Shown here one piece after another: positions 1 to 7,093 of a DNA stretch of 16,690 nt (positions within the stretch are counted from its first letter, which is position 1; each line of letters starts with the position of its first letter). The notes under the pieces were generated by a model. The model saw only the letters and a program-made list of their open reading frames with translations. It made no database searches and was not told the origin of the DNA. The DNA is from Gammaproteobacteria bacterium. Lineage in GTDB: Bacteria; Pseudomonadota; Gammaproteobacteria; Pseudomonadales; Azotimanducaceae. Position numbers and translations under genes: made by a program. Location of the stretch: the NCBI GenBank assembly GCA_002712135.1, contig PASO01000030.1, forward strand, positions 1 through 16,690, written 5' to 3'.

Positions 1-211
1 CCGTTTCCACACCGTCAGGGTTTTTCAGATCGACTGCGATACTGCGACGGCCGCGAGCAAGAACATCCGATACCTGGGCAGGGTTGCCCGCTGCGCTAGC
101 GCGGTCAACCCTAATAATGTCTGCGCCCATATCCGCGAGCATCATGCCACAGTGAGGTCCTGGACCAATCCCCTGAATCTCAATTACTTTTACACCATCT
201 AGCGGTCCCAT
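1..211 (-). CDS. CaiB/BaiF CoA-transferase family III, alpha-methylacyl-CoA racemase-like (N-terminal 70 residues, cut by window edge)
   Basis: The gene reads leftward and runs off the window, so only about 70 N-terminal residues are visible. The protein begins MGPLDGVKVIEIQGIGPGPH and continues through a GADIIRVDR segment and an SIAVDLKNPDG segment. This order is the opening Rossmann-like part of family III CoA-transferases. The GIGPGPH stretch is typical of the alpha-methylacyl-CoA racemase branch, which epimerises 2-methylacyl-CoA esters, rather than of formyl- or carnitine-CoA transferases. The start is well placed: AGGAGG lies at 217-222, five bases before the ATG. It is divergent from the sulfatase, with about 100 bp between the two starts. 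Family is secure; racemase versus transferase needs the missing catalytic residues. Confidence 0.85.
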   Translation of the reverse strand, partial: MGPLDGVKVIEIQGIGPGPHCGMMLADMGADIIRVDRASAAGNPAQVSDVLARGRRSIAVDLKNPDGVET

Positions 212-216
212 ACTTT

Positions 217-222
217 CCTCCT
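217..222 (-). promoter_or_regulatory. Shine-Dalgarno site of the CoA-transferase family gene
   Basis: AGGAGG read on the minus strand, five bases before the ATG at 211-209. It fixes the start of the edge gene. Confidence 0.75.
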
Positions 223-312
223 GCTAATTCAACAACACGTGACGCTGCACCTGCCATTCGGCATACTCACGATTCATCTGACCAACCAAATTGCGATTGT
301 ATCAAATAGCCT

Positions 313-1761
313 ATGAGCAAGAAGCCCAACATCGTTTTCATATTTACGGACCAACAGCGCCCTGACACGATGGGGCACGCTGATGACCCGGTCGCCATCA
401 CCCCTCATCTTGATCGTTTAGCAAACGAGGGGATCGTGTTTCCCTTGTGCTGCACTACTGCACCCGTGTGTATGCCAGCAAGAGCCAGCCTCGTTTCAGG
501 CAAACAAGTGCACGAGCACGGCGTTTGGGGATTCGCCAATCCAGAACTTCGCCATGGACAAAGCCACGTTCGCAACATCAGAAACTCGGGTTACAAAACA
601 GGTATTGTTGGCAAAACCCATCTATGGAGACACGGAAAGGGACACGCAAGCGAGCATTTGGAAGAAATGCATGACTGGGGCTACGTTGACGCAAGAGAAG
701 CAACAGGCCCATCGGAATCAATAAATACCGACTCGAGGTATACCGATCATCTGGCTGAAAAAGGTCTGCTAGACCTGCACCGCGCGTATCTGACAACTTA
801 TCTGACCGGGCAAAGACGCCATGTGGCCCTGCCCTGGGAACTACCTCCTACCAATCTACCAACAGAAGATCATCTGGATATGTTTATCTCTGGCCTCGCA
901 GAGGAATGGATCGAGGATCATGACAGCACCGACCCCTTCTACCTTCAGGTCAACTTCGGCGGCCCTCATGATCCATGGGATTCACCTGCCGAGTACCGGC
1001 GGATGTATAACGCCGAAGATATACCGCTATCACTCACGGAGAAACCCACCGGCCCTGTCTCCCCCCACGTGCATTCCCTATTGAGCAATGCTCCAGCGAA
1101 GCTCAATCAAATGAGCGAATCGCAGAATAGAGTGATGAAGTCCTACTATTACAGCAAGGTTACCCTGATCGATGATTGTGTTGGTCGCGTGATCGTGGCA
1201 CTCGAGCAAAAAGGCGTATTGGACGACACCTGGATTGTGTTCTCCTCAGACCATGGCGAGATGCTGGGCGATCACGGATTGATTGCAAAAAAAGTATTCT
1301 ACGATGGCGCCATCAACGTGCCCTGTATCTTCAGACCACCAAGCGCATCAGGGGGATGGAAGAGCAACGCCATGGTGGGGCATCTCGATATCGTGTCCAC
1401 ACTGATGAGTATCACCGGAGCGGAACCGCTGGAAAAGACTGCTGGTCAATCTCTTCTACCCCTGCTTGAAAGCGGGGATTCCGCAGAGGGAGCAAATCAT
1501 CACCGAGATGTCCTCCTAAGCGAAATAGGTATACCTCCGGCCGGATTCGTCATGGTGCGTACAGAGCGATACAAGCTCTCCGTGAACGCGCTTACCCGCG
1601 AACCTGCAGATTTATACGACATGCAGGAAGATCCTAACGAGCTGCACAATCGAGTAGATGATCCGCAACTGGCATCCATTCGACAGGAACTCATCGACAT
1701 TGCACCTCGGGTGGAGGACATGAATACGACAGAGGTAGAAAACTGGAATCAGGCACGTTAG
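313..1761 (+). CDS. Type I sulfatase (formylglycine-dependent, Cys-type)
   Basis: A 482-residue sulfatase of the alkaline-phosphatase superfamily, hydrolysing a sulfate ester or sulfamate. The N-terminus NIVFIFTDQQRPD supplies metal ligands D13 and Q14. CMPARASLVSGK at 53-64 is the C-x-P-x-R signature; C53 would be oxidised to formylglycine by a sulfatase-maturing enzyme not encoded here. Further active-site elements are GKTH (100-103), GGPHDPWD (216-223, H219) and SSDHGEMLGDHG (311-322, D313 and H314). There is no signal peptide, so the enzyme is probably cytoplasmic and acts on an imported small sulfated compound. The length suits the arylsulfatase/choline-sulfatase group. No clear Shine-Dalgarno precedes the ATG, but the protein begins exactly where family members do. 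Substrate cannot be read from the sequence. Confidence 0.92.
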   Translation: MSKKPNIVFIFTDQQRPDTMGHADDPVAITPHLDRLANEGIVFPLCCTTAPVCMPARASLVSGKQVHEHGVWGFANPELRHGQSHVRNIRNSGYKTGIVGKTHLWRHGKGHASEHLEEMHDWGYVDAREATGPSESINTDSRYTDHLAEKGLLDLHRAYLTTYLTGQRRHVALPWELPPTNLPTEDHLDMFISGLAEEWIEDHDSTDPFYLQVNFGGPHDPWDSPAEYRRMYNAEDIPLSLTEKPTGPVSPHVHSLLSNAPAKLNQMSESQNRVMKSYYYSKVTLIDDCVGRVIVALEQKGVLDDTWIVFSSDHGEMLGDHGLIAKKVFYDGAINVPCIFRPPSASGGWKSNAMVGHLDIVSTLMSITGAEPLEKTAGQSLLPLLESGDSAEGANHHRDVLLSEIGIPPAGFVMVRTERYKLSVNALTREPADLYDMQEDPNELHNRVDDPQLASIRQELIDIAPRVEDMNTTEVENWNQAR

Positions 1762-1882
1762 AGCCTACAACACATTTCACTGTCTTTTTGGCAACAGGCA
1801 AGTCTCTCAGGTGTTTCTACAAAGCTAAGATCAATACCACCACAACCGGCCGTCATCCCAGTCAGTGATTTTTAATCCCCAT

Positions 1883-2206
1883 CTAAAGGTGACTATCACT
1901 GGCACACAGGGTCTGTTTCTCCATCGCAGCACAGCGTTCGCGAATCGCAAATCGACCTTCGTCAACCACTATTGACTCCCACTGCGGCTCTACCAGTAAT
2001 GCCTTTACTGCCTTCAATTTCATGCCAATTTTCAACTGTGACACCTTTGCGGTCAGTCCGGTTTCACGCGCCTGAGACAATGCTGCCGAATTGGCCAGAC
2101 ACAGCGACGTCTGCCACAGGAATTTGTAAACCCTTGGCAGTATCTGGGCAACGATGACAAAAGCTTCGAATACGCCTTTGGGTTCAGGTGCGTAAGGATA
2201 AGACAT
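1883..2206 (-). CDS. Small hypothetical protein (uncertain)
   Basis: A 107-residue open frame in the 531 bp gap between the sulfatase and the PhyH gene. The translation begins MSYPYAPEPKGVFEAF, has a hydrophobic stretch around residues 13-38 (FVIVAQILPRVYKFLW) and a mixed charged C-terminal half containing VEPQWESIVVDEGRFAIRER. Codon choice and composition resemble the neighbouring genes, which is the main reason for including it. I recognise no family. Against it, no Shine-Dalgarno precedes the ATG, and the frame stays open upstream without an obvious better start. If it is not real, 1762-2292 is a non-coding spacer between two plus-strand genes. Confidence 0.4.
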   Translation of the reverse strand: MSYPYAPEPKGVFEAFVIVAQILPRVYKFLWQTSLCLANSAALSQARETGLTAKVSQLKIGMKLKAVKALLVEPQWESIVVDEGRFAIRERCAAMEKQTLCASDSHL

Positions 2207-2273
2207 GCCAGGAGTATAGATCCCTTGCGAACTATGATGGACAATCGCAAAACTGCGTCTACACTCATAGCAC

Positions 2274-2279
2274 TATAAT
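2274..2279 (+). promoter_or_regulatory. Possible -10 box just upstream of the PhyH gene
   Basis: TATAAT matches the sigma-70 -10 consensus exactly and ends 13 bases before the ATG at 2293. No convincing -35 box is at the usual distance. Transcription starting about seven bases downstream would leave a leader of only a few nucleotides, and no Shine-Dalgarno lies between the box and the ATG. It could be chance in a locally AT-rich stretch. Confidence 0.35.
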
Positions 2280-2292
2280 TTAGATATATTCG

Positions 2293-3204
2293 ATGACTGC
2301 CCCTAACCCAGAACCGACAAGAGACCTTCAGGTTGCAAAGTCCAATATGGACAAATTCGGTTATTGCGTACTAACAAATGTCCTATCTATCAATGAAGTA
2401 GACGCATTGCGTACTCGTCTGTTTGAACAGGTTGAGGCAGAAGAACAACTGGATAAAACCTGGGTTAACCCTATTGGCAAACAGCTGGTTAAGTTCCTGG
2501 TGAACAAGGGCCAGGTATTTCGCGACCTCTTGTTTCAACCAAATTATCGAGCCGTAGTCGATCATGTTCTGGGGCCAGAATATCTTCTATCTTCGATAAA
2601 TGCGCATATCGCTTACCCCGGTGGATCATTGGAATTCCATCGGGATCAATTCTGGATGCCGCCACCTTCTAACGATAAAAAAGAACCTCTGATCAGAGCC
2701 GGCGCCATCAATCGTAAAGAACACAAGGGTCATCATGTACTCGGCGAAGATAACCCCCTAACAATTTCACCCGCCGTTGTCTGTAATTCCATGTGGATGC
2801 TGGACGACTTTACTGAAGAAAACGGCGCAACCATTCTAGTACCTGGTAGCCACCTCTCAGGCCGGGAACCAGACCCAAGGCTCGACACGGATGCCAACTG
2901 GACATCTGCTGTCGGTCCTGCCGGTAGCGTCGCGATCTTTGACGGACGCACCTGGCATTCAACCGGGCTAAACGTTACGGACCAGCCTCGAGTTGGTATC
3001 AACACCGGCTTTTGTGCGCCGCAATTTCGGCAACAGGAAAACTTTCAACTCGGCACCGCGCCCGAGGTGCTGGAAGAAGCCTCCAACGAATTGCTGGCAC
3101 TACTGGGTTTCAAAACCTATTTGGGCTACGGCGGTACCGAGGGGAATCACGAATGGGTGGCTCGAGGACAATATGGACTGGGTGAGCTAAAGCCCAAGCC
3201 CTAG
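2293..3204 (+). CDS. PhyH-family Fe(II)/2-oxoglutarate-dependent dioxygenase
   Basis: A 303-residue protein of the phytanoyl-CoA dioxygenase family, which hydroxylates an unactivated carbon using O2 and 2-oxoglutarate. The double-stranded beta-helix iron triad is visible: H116 and D118 in LEFHRDQFW, and H222 in GRTWHSTG. R233 in DQPRVGINT is the expected 2-oxoglutarate-binding arginine. NGATILVPGSHLSG (177-190) is the usual loop before the distal histidine. Length is normal and there is no signal peptide. Bacterial members act on many substrates, including CoA esters, phosphonates, quaternary amines and halogenation targets, so the name does not imply phytanoyl-CoA. It is convergent with the hydratase gene and overlaps it by the stop codons. 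The start has no Shine-Dalgarno. Confidence 0.9.
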   Translation: MTAPNPEPTRDLQVAKSNMDKFGYCVLTNVLSINEVDALRTRLFEQVEAEEQLDKTWVNPIGKQLVKFLVNKGQVFRDLLFQPNYRAVVDHVLGPEYLLSSINAHIAYPGGSLEFHRDQFWMPPPSNDKKEPLIRAGAINRKEHKGHHVLGEDNPLTISPAVVCNSMWMLDDFTEENGATILVPGSHLSGREPDPRLDTDANWTSAVGPAGSVAIFDGRTWHSTGLNVTDQPRVGINTGFCAPQFRQQENFQLGTAPEVLEEASNELLALLGFKTYLGYGGTEGNHEWVARGQYGLGELKPKP

Positions 3205-3959
3205 ATGAGGTCAAATTCGATTCGACCGAAGGCCCCGTAATCCCCAACGTAGTGGCCCGGTTGCCCAGGCTGGGGGCCACCCAGTGCGCCAGTCATCAGC
3301 AACTGGCCGGGTTCAAGGGTATAACCATGAGCAACCGCTTTATTGATCAGCCAGCATACCGCCTGGATCTGACCACCCATGGCATCGGTACCCACACCCT
3401 CTGATAACTTTTCGTCATCTCGTGACATCACTACGCGGACCGCATCTAGGTCATCTGTCGATGCAGCTACATCACCCGGAACAAAGGCCGCGGCCGCAGA
3501 ATTTACCGCGACCAGATCAGCGCCTGTACGTGAACCATCCGGGGCAAAAGCGGGGTCCGCAATTTCAAACACAGGAATCGCCTTATCGAGGTAATCCCAA
3601 ACGGTCTCTGGCGTTACCGACGCACTTATTGCAGCGCCAACACGGTAGCCGATTTCAGTTTCGATGACCGGGCCATGTAAATCGCCAAGATTAAACGAAC
3701 CACCGGATACACCCTCGCCGGCTTTGGGAAGCACACCAAACACAGGTTCACTCACGCCCAATGCCTTCTGGCCTGCCTCGTTGCTGAGCGCGGCTTTGAA
3801 TCCAGCTATGGTCATCCCGGACTGGGCAACCACTTTCGCCTGAATCTCATAGGCACTATCAAGATCAAGCGGCGACTCGGCAGACAATATCGGTCTCAAT
3901 TCGCCTGCTGCCATCGCAGCGACAATTCTATCCGCACTCTCCTGAACTCGATCTACCAT
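3201..3959 (-). CDS. 2-oxopent-4-enoate hydratase / oxaloacetate-type decarboxylase of the FAH superfamily
   Basis: A 252-residue protein of the MhpD/DmpE/DmpH branch of the fumarylacetoacetate hydrolase superfamily. These enzymes hydrate 2-oxopent-4-enoate or decarboxylate 4-oxalocrotonate in meta-cleavage pathways, using a divalent metal. The three carboxylate ligands are present: E100 and E102 in GPVIETEIGYRV, and E132 in FEIADPAF. The family order is kept: an N-terminal helix region, AGFKAALSNEAGQKALGVSEP (53-73), the metal site, then a C-terminal LLMTGALGGPQPGQPG segment. GAGGGG-like Shine-Dalgarno GAGGGG at 3966-3971 lies six bases before the ATG. Hydratase versus decarboxylase cannot be decided, and no other meta-cleavage gene is in the window. 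It is divergent from the DUF3080 gene and convergent with PhyH. Confidence 0.87.
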   Translation of the reverse strand: MVDRVQESADRIVAAMAAGELRPILSAESPLDLDSAYEIQAKVVAQSGMTIAGFKAALSNEAGQKALGVSEPVFGVLPKAGEGVSGGSFNLGDLHGPVIETEIGYRVGAAISASVTPETVWDYLDKAIPVFEIADPAFAPDGSRTGADLVAVNSAAAAFVPGDVAASTDDLDAVRVVMSRDDEKLSEGVGTDAMGGQIQAVCWLINKAVAHGYTLEPGQLLMTGALGGPQPGQPGHYVGDYGAFGRIEFDLI

Positions 3960-4092
3960 AGTGAACCCCTCGTAACTACTAATGAAAAGTACCGAGAGGT
4001 TACTTTGAACGGGACAACGGAATCAAATCCTATTAAGGCAAACCGGGAATTTACTTTTGGTAACTGATTCGACAGGTGCTATTTTGACAAGC

Positions 4093-5121
4093 ATGACGAT
4101 AATCCAGTTAAAGTTTTCGTGGCCGACTATAGCATTGATTACCGTTACTGCCTGCGCACCTATTGAGAATAGTTTGCAGATACAGGTTCGCGACTACAAC
4201 GAACGTTTAATGCGGGTGCTCGATGAATCCGTGGCGCAACCAGCAATTTCGTCATCGTTGCCCAGATTGCCCCGCGTTCGCGACCTGGTAATGACGTTAG
4301 AAACTGGTAGTGTCAATCCTATCGAGTACCTACAGCTTGGGGATTGCGAACTGCAGAACCTGATTGCGAAACGCAACTCCAGTCTGGGTAAGCTCGCCCT
4401 GCCATCTCAGCGTCTGGTATACGAGCTTAATTTCCTGCGATTATCGGACGCCTGCCAGGCACAACTCAATGATCAGGAACTCAGCGCTTACCTGCAGGAA
4501 GTAACAGAGAAAAAACGTGAACTACTTCCATCGCTAATCTGGCAAGCGACGCTGGGAAGCAAAGAGTTCCGTGAACTATGGAAGTACCGAAAATTATCTG
4601 AGCTTCCCGCACTGGATCCCCAACTTGAGCTGACCCTTTCACGCCTTAACAATTATATCGACGCGTGGTTAGCAGGAGACTACCGGGTAGACTCAGCGCG
4701 ACTGGAAGCTCAGTTATCAATCATCAGGTGGGGCAATGCCGGGGAGCATCTAAGCCAATGGATGATATTCAGTGATGAACTTGCTGTGGGCACCGCCGTC
4801 CTGAATTCACGACTGGCAAAACAACCTCTGTGTTTCAAGGAGATGAAAACGAAGGTCGCAGACAGATTCCACGCATTAGTTCGACAGTTCCTGATCGGAT
4901 CTATCCAGCCGCAGGTGGCGCGTCTGAATCGGGACCATTACTCTTTGTTTCCATTACTCCGATCTTTGGAAGGTAAACTCAGCATCGGCGAGCCATCTGC
5001 ATACACTGCCTGGCGGGAACAGCGGGACCTCCTGCTGGACCATTCGGTCTCCGCGTTATCACGACATGTCAGATCGCTCGAACCCCTCCTGAAGCAATGC
5101 GGCTACCTTCCTACCGGATGA
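4093..5121 (+). CDS. DUF3080 family lipoprotein
   Basis: This matches the gammaproteobacterial DUF3080 family, whose function is unknown. Characteristic segments are DYNERLMRVLDE shortly after the signal, the LPRLPRVRDL segment, and KRNSSLGKLALPSQRLVYEL. From the ATG at 4093 the N-terminus is MTIIQLKFSWPTIALITVTAC, a short basic then hydrophobic signal peptide ending in a lipobox-like VTAC; the cysteine at residue 21 would be the lipidated first residue of the mature protein. The frame stays open to a TTG at 4057, and a second TTG at 4084 has AGGTG at 4074-4078 at good spacing, so the true start may be a few codons upstream; the lipobox is unaffected. Mature length of about 320 residues is normal. 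It looks unrelated to the catabolic genes around it. Confidence 0.83.
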   Translation: MTIIQLKFSWPTIALITVTACAPIENSLQIQVRDYNERLMRVLDESVAQPAISSSLPRLPRVRDLVMTLETGSVNPIEYLQLGDCELQNLIAKRNSSLGKLALPSQRLVYELNFLRLSDACQAQLNDQELSAYLQEVTEKKRELLPSLIWQATLGSKEFRELWKYRKLSELPALDPQLELTLSRLNNYIDAWLAGDYRVDSARLEAQLSIIRWGNAGEHLSQWMIFSDELAVGTAVLNSRLAKQPLCFKEMKTKVADRFHALVRQFLIGSIQPQVARLNRDHYSLFPLLRSLEGKLSIGEPSAYTAWREQRDLLLDHSVSALSRHVRSLEPLLKQCGYLPTG

Positions 5122-5129
5122 TTTAGCGA

Positions 5130-6083
5130 CTACGCCATGGCTTCCCTGATACCTGCTAGTATCTTGTCGGAATCCGGGAACACATGATCCTCAAGCGTTG
5201 GGCTATAGGGAATCGGAACATTGAGCGCGCATATACGCTTGACCGGTGCCTTCATTGCCGCAAAGGTCTCCGCATGCTCGGTTGCTGCCGTGGCAATCTC
5301 AGCCGTGGCACCAGCGGTTGCACCGGCTGCATCAACGATCACTAACCGACCGGTCTTCTGTACCGAAGCCCTGAGGGTTTCAACGTCCATGGGTACCAGG
5401 GTACGAGGATCGATTATCTCTACCGATACACCTTCCTTGTCGAGGATTTCCGCAGCAGGAAGGGTGTCATGCAACATCCGACCCAGGGTGACCACCGTAA
5501 CATCAGTGCCCTCGCGCACGATGTGGGCCTCACCCAATGGCAGCGTGTATTCTTCCTCAGGTATTTCACCTTCAAACGCATACATGTTGCCTGCCTCAAA
5601 TGAGATAACCTGGTTGTCCTCGCGGATGGCCGATTTGAGTAGGCCCTTCAGATCGTAAGGTGTCGATGGCAGGATCATCTTCAAACCTGCCAGGTTCATA
5701 AACATGGAATATGGATTCTGAGAGTGCTGGGCAGCCATCCGCCCGCCGCCACCACACGAGGTGCGAAAAGTGATGGGAAACTTCGCCTGTCCACCAAACA
5801 TATAATGGATTTTCGATACCTGATTGACAATCTGATCCATGGCGACGAAGGAAAACGTCACCATGCTCCAGTTGACGATGGGCCTGAATCCCGAGCCTGC
5901 CGCACCCAGCCCAATGCCGGTGAATCCACCTTCCGCAATAGGTGTCGCTCTCACCCGTGACGTGCCGAATGCATCAGTGAGTGCATCCGGTGCATTTGTG
6001 GAAAGATGAATTGTCTTATCATCTTTCTTCATTTCCTCCATGACCGCTTCCAAACCGGCCTGAGAATAGGTAACTGTTCTCAT
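5130..6083 (-). CDS. 2-oxoacid/acetoin dehydrogenase E1 component, beta subunit
   Basis: A 317-residue E1 beta (transketolase pyrimidine-domain plus C-terminal domain) that with E1 alpha forms the ThDP-dependent decarboxylating component of pyruvate-, branched-chain- or acetoin-type dehydrogenases. TPIAEGGFTGIGLGAA at 48-62 carries the conserved ThDP-activating glutamate E51. The C-terminal domain shows TVVTLGRMLHDTLPAAE, VEIIDPRTLVPMD and LVIVDAA. The usual GEDVG segment near residue 28 is replaced by HLSTNAPDAL, so this is a divergent member. The ATG at 6083 is chosen over an in-frame TTG at 6104 because AGGGGA lies six bases upstream and the TTG start would overlap E1 alpha. It follows E1 alpha by ten bases, so the two are translationally close. 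No E2 or E3 gene follows; the next gene is convergent. Confidence 0.9.
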   Translation of the reverse strand: MRTVTYSQAGLEAVMEEMKKDDKTIHLSTNAPDALTDAFGTSRVRATPIAEGGFTGIGLGAAGSGFRPIVNWSMVTFSFVAMDQIVNQVSKIHYMFGGQAKFPITFRTSCGGGGRMAAQHSQNPYSMFMNLAGLKMILPSTPYDLKGLLKSAIREDNQVISFEAGNMYAFEGEIPEEEYTLPLGEAHIVREGTDVTVVTLGRMLHDTLPAAEILDKEGVSVEIIDPRTLVPMDVETLRASVQKTGRLVIVDAAGATAGATAEIATAATEHAETFAAMKAPVKRICALNVPIPYSPTLEDHVFPDSDKILAGIREAMA

Positions 6084-6089
6084 TGTGAT

Positions 6090-6095
6090 TCCCCT
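6090..6095 (-). promoter_or_regulatory. Shine-Dalgarno site of E1 beta, overlapping the E1 alpha stop
   Basis: AGGGGA on the minus strand, six bases before the ATG at 6083. It overlaps the TAG stop of E1 alpha at 6096-6094, which suggests coupled translation of the two subunits and decides the E1 beta start. Confidence 0.65.
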
Positions 6096-7059
6096 AATCT
6101 GCAAAAACGTCTACGAGTGCCTCTTCCGGGTCCGGAAATGGACTCTCTTCGGCAAACTTCACCGCGTCCAGGACTTCCTGGGCGATTTCCCCTTCCATTT
6201 TCGCCCAGTCTTCCTCGATCATAACCTCCCGCTCAATCAGATCAGCAGCGAACAATTTGATCGGATCTCTTTCCATCCACGCTTCAACCTGATCCGCCGG
6301 CCGTCTATCTATGGCTTCCTTTCTCTCCGTATGGGTGCGCTGGCGGTAGGTTTTGCATTCAATCAGGCTGGGACCCTCGCCAGCCCGCGCTCTTGCAACC
6401 GCTGCCTCAGCAACCTCGTGAACGGCCAGCACATCGTTACCATCCACGATCACGCCCGGAATGCCATAACCCGCAGCACGAGCGGCTATGTCTTCCAACG
6501 CTAAGGTACCCTTAGCCTCCGTATCGGCAGACCACAGATTGTTTTCACACACGTAGATCATCGGCAACTTCCACGCCGAAGCAATATTGATCGACTCATG
6601 GAATGGCCCGGCATTTGAAGCACCATCGACAAAGAACGACACCGCTACCTAACCTTTCCCCTCGAGTTGGGCAGCCAGACCAGCACCAGTCACAATGGGA
6701 ATACCTCCTGCCACTATGCCATTAGCACCCAGCATGCCGATGCTAAAATCTGCAATGTGCATCGAGCCGCCCTTGCCCTTGCAGTATCCCGTCGCCCGAC
6801 CGTATAGTTCTGCCATCATGCGATTGAGATCAGCACCCTTGGCGATGCAATGTCCATGACCACGGTGTGTGCTAATAATGCGATCATCGATATTGAGCGC
6901 GCTACATATTCCTGTCGCGACCGCTTCCTCACCGATATAACAGTGCACCACACCGTAGATGGCACCTCCTATATAGTCCTCAGAAGCTCGCTCCTCAAAG
7001 CGGCGTATGGTTTGCATAGTGCGCAACATCTCTAGTTGTTTCTCAGCGCTAAGAGCCAT
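6094..7059 (-). pseudogene. 2-oxoacid/acetoin dehydrogenase E1 component, alpha subunit, interrupted by an in-frame TAG
   Basis: Read as one frame this is a normal-length E1 alpha of 321 codons. The first part (7059-6649, 136 residues) has YIGEEAVATG, STHRGHGHCIAKGAD and KGKGGSMHI, all typical. It ends LAAQLEGKG followed by TAG at 6651-6649, where relatives read on as EGKG-x-VAVSFFGDGAS. The same frame continues after the TAG as VAVSFFVDGASNAGPFHES, through VCENNLWS, to a normal C-terminus ending in VFAD. In the ThDP/Mg motif the first glycine of GDG is valine (V144, GTC at 6630-6628); D145 and N173 remain. The upstream start is sound (AAGGGGGA before the ATG). A GTG at 6642, with GAGGGGAAAGG shortly before it, could restart translation of the second half. 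Explanations are recent inactivation, sequencing error, suppression or reinitiation; identity as E1 alpha is clear. Confidence 0.85.
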
Positions 7060-7093
7060 CTGTTTCCCCCTTCTTTAGTTTTGTGCAGGTCTT

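Noticed and set aside
5221..5658. 145-residue plus-strand open frame
   Set aside because: It is antisense to E1 beta, low in complexity (rich in S, V, A, T) and has no family features; a shadow of the codon bias on the other strand.
6649..6651. TAG in E1 alpha as a pyrrolysine codon
   Set aside because: No pyrrolysine machinery is in the window, E1 alpha is not a known pyrrolysine protein, and the organism type makes it unlikely.
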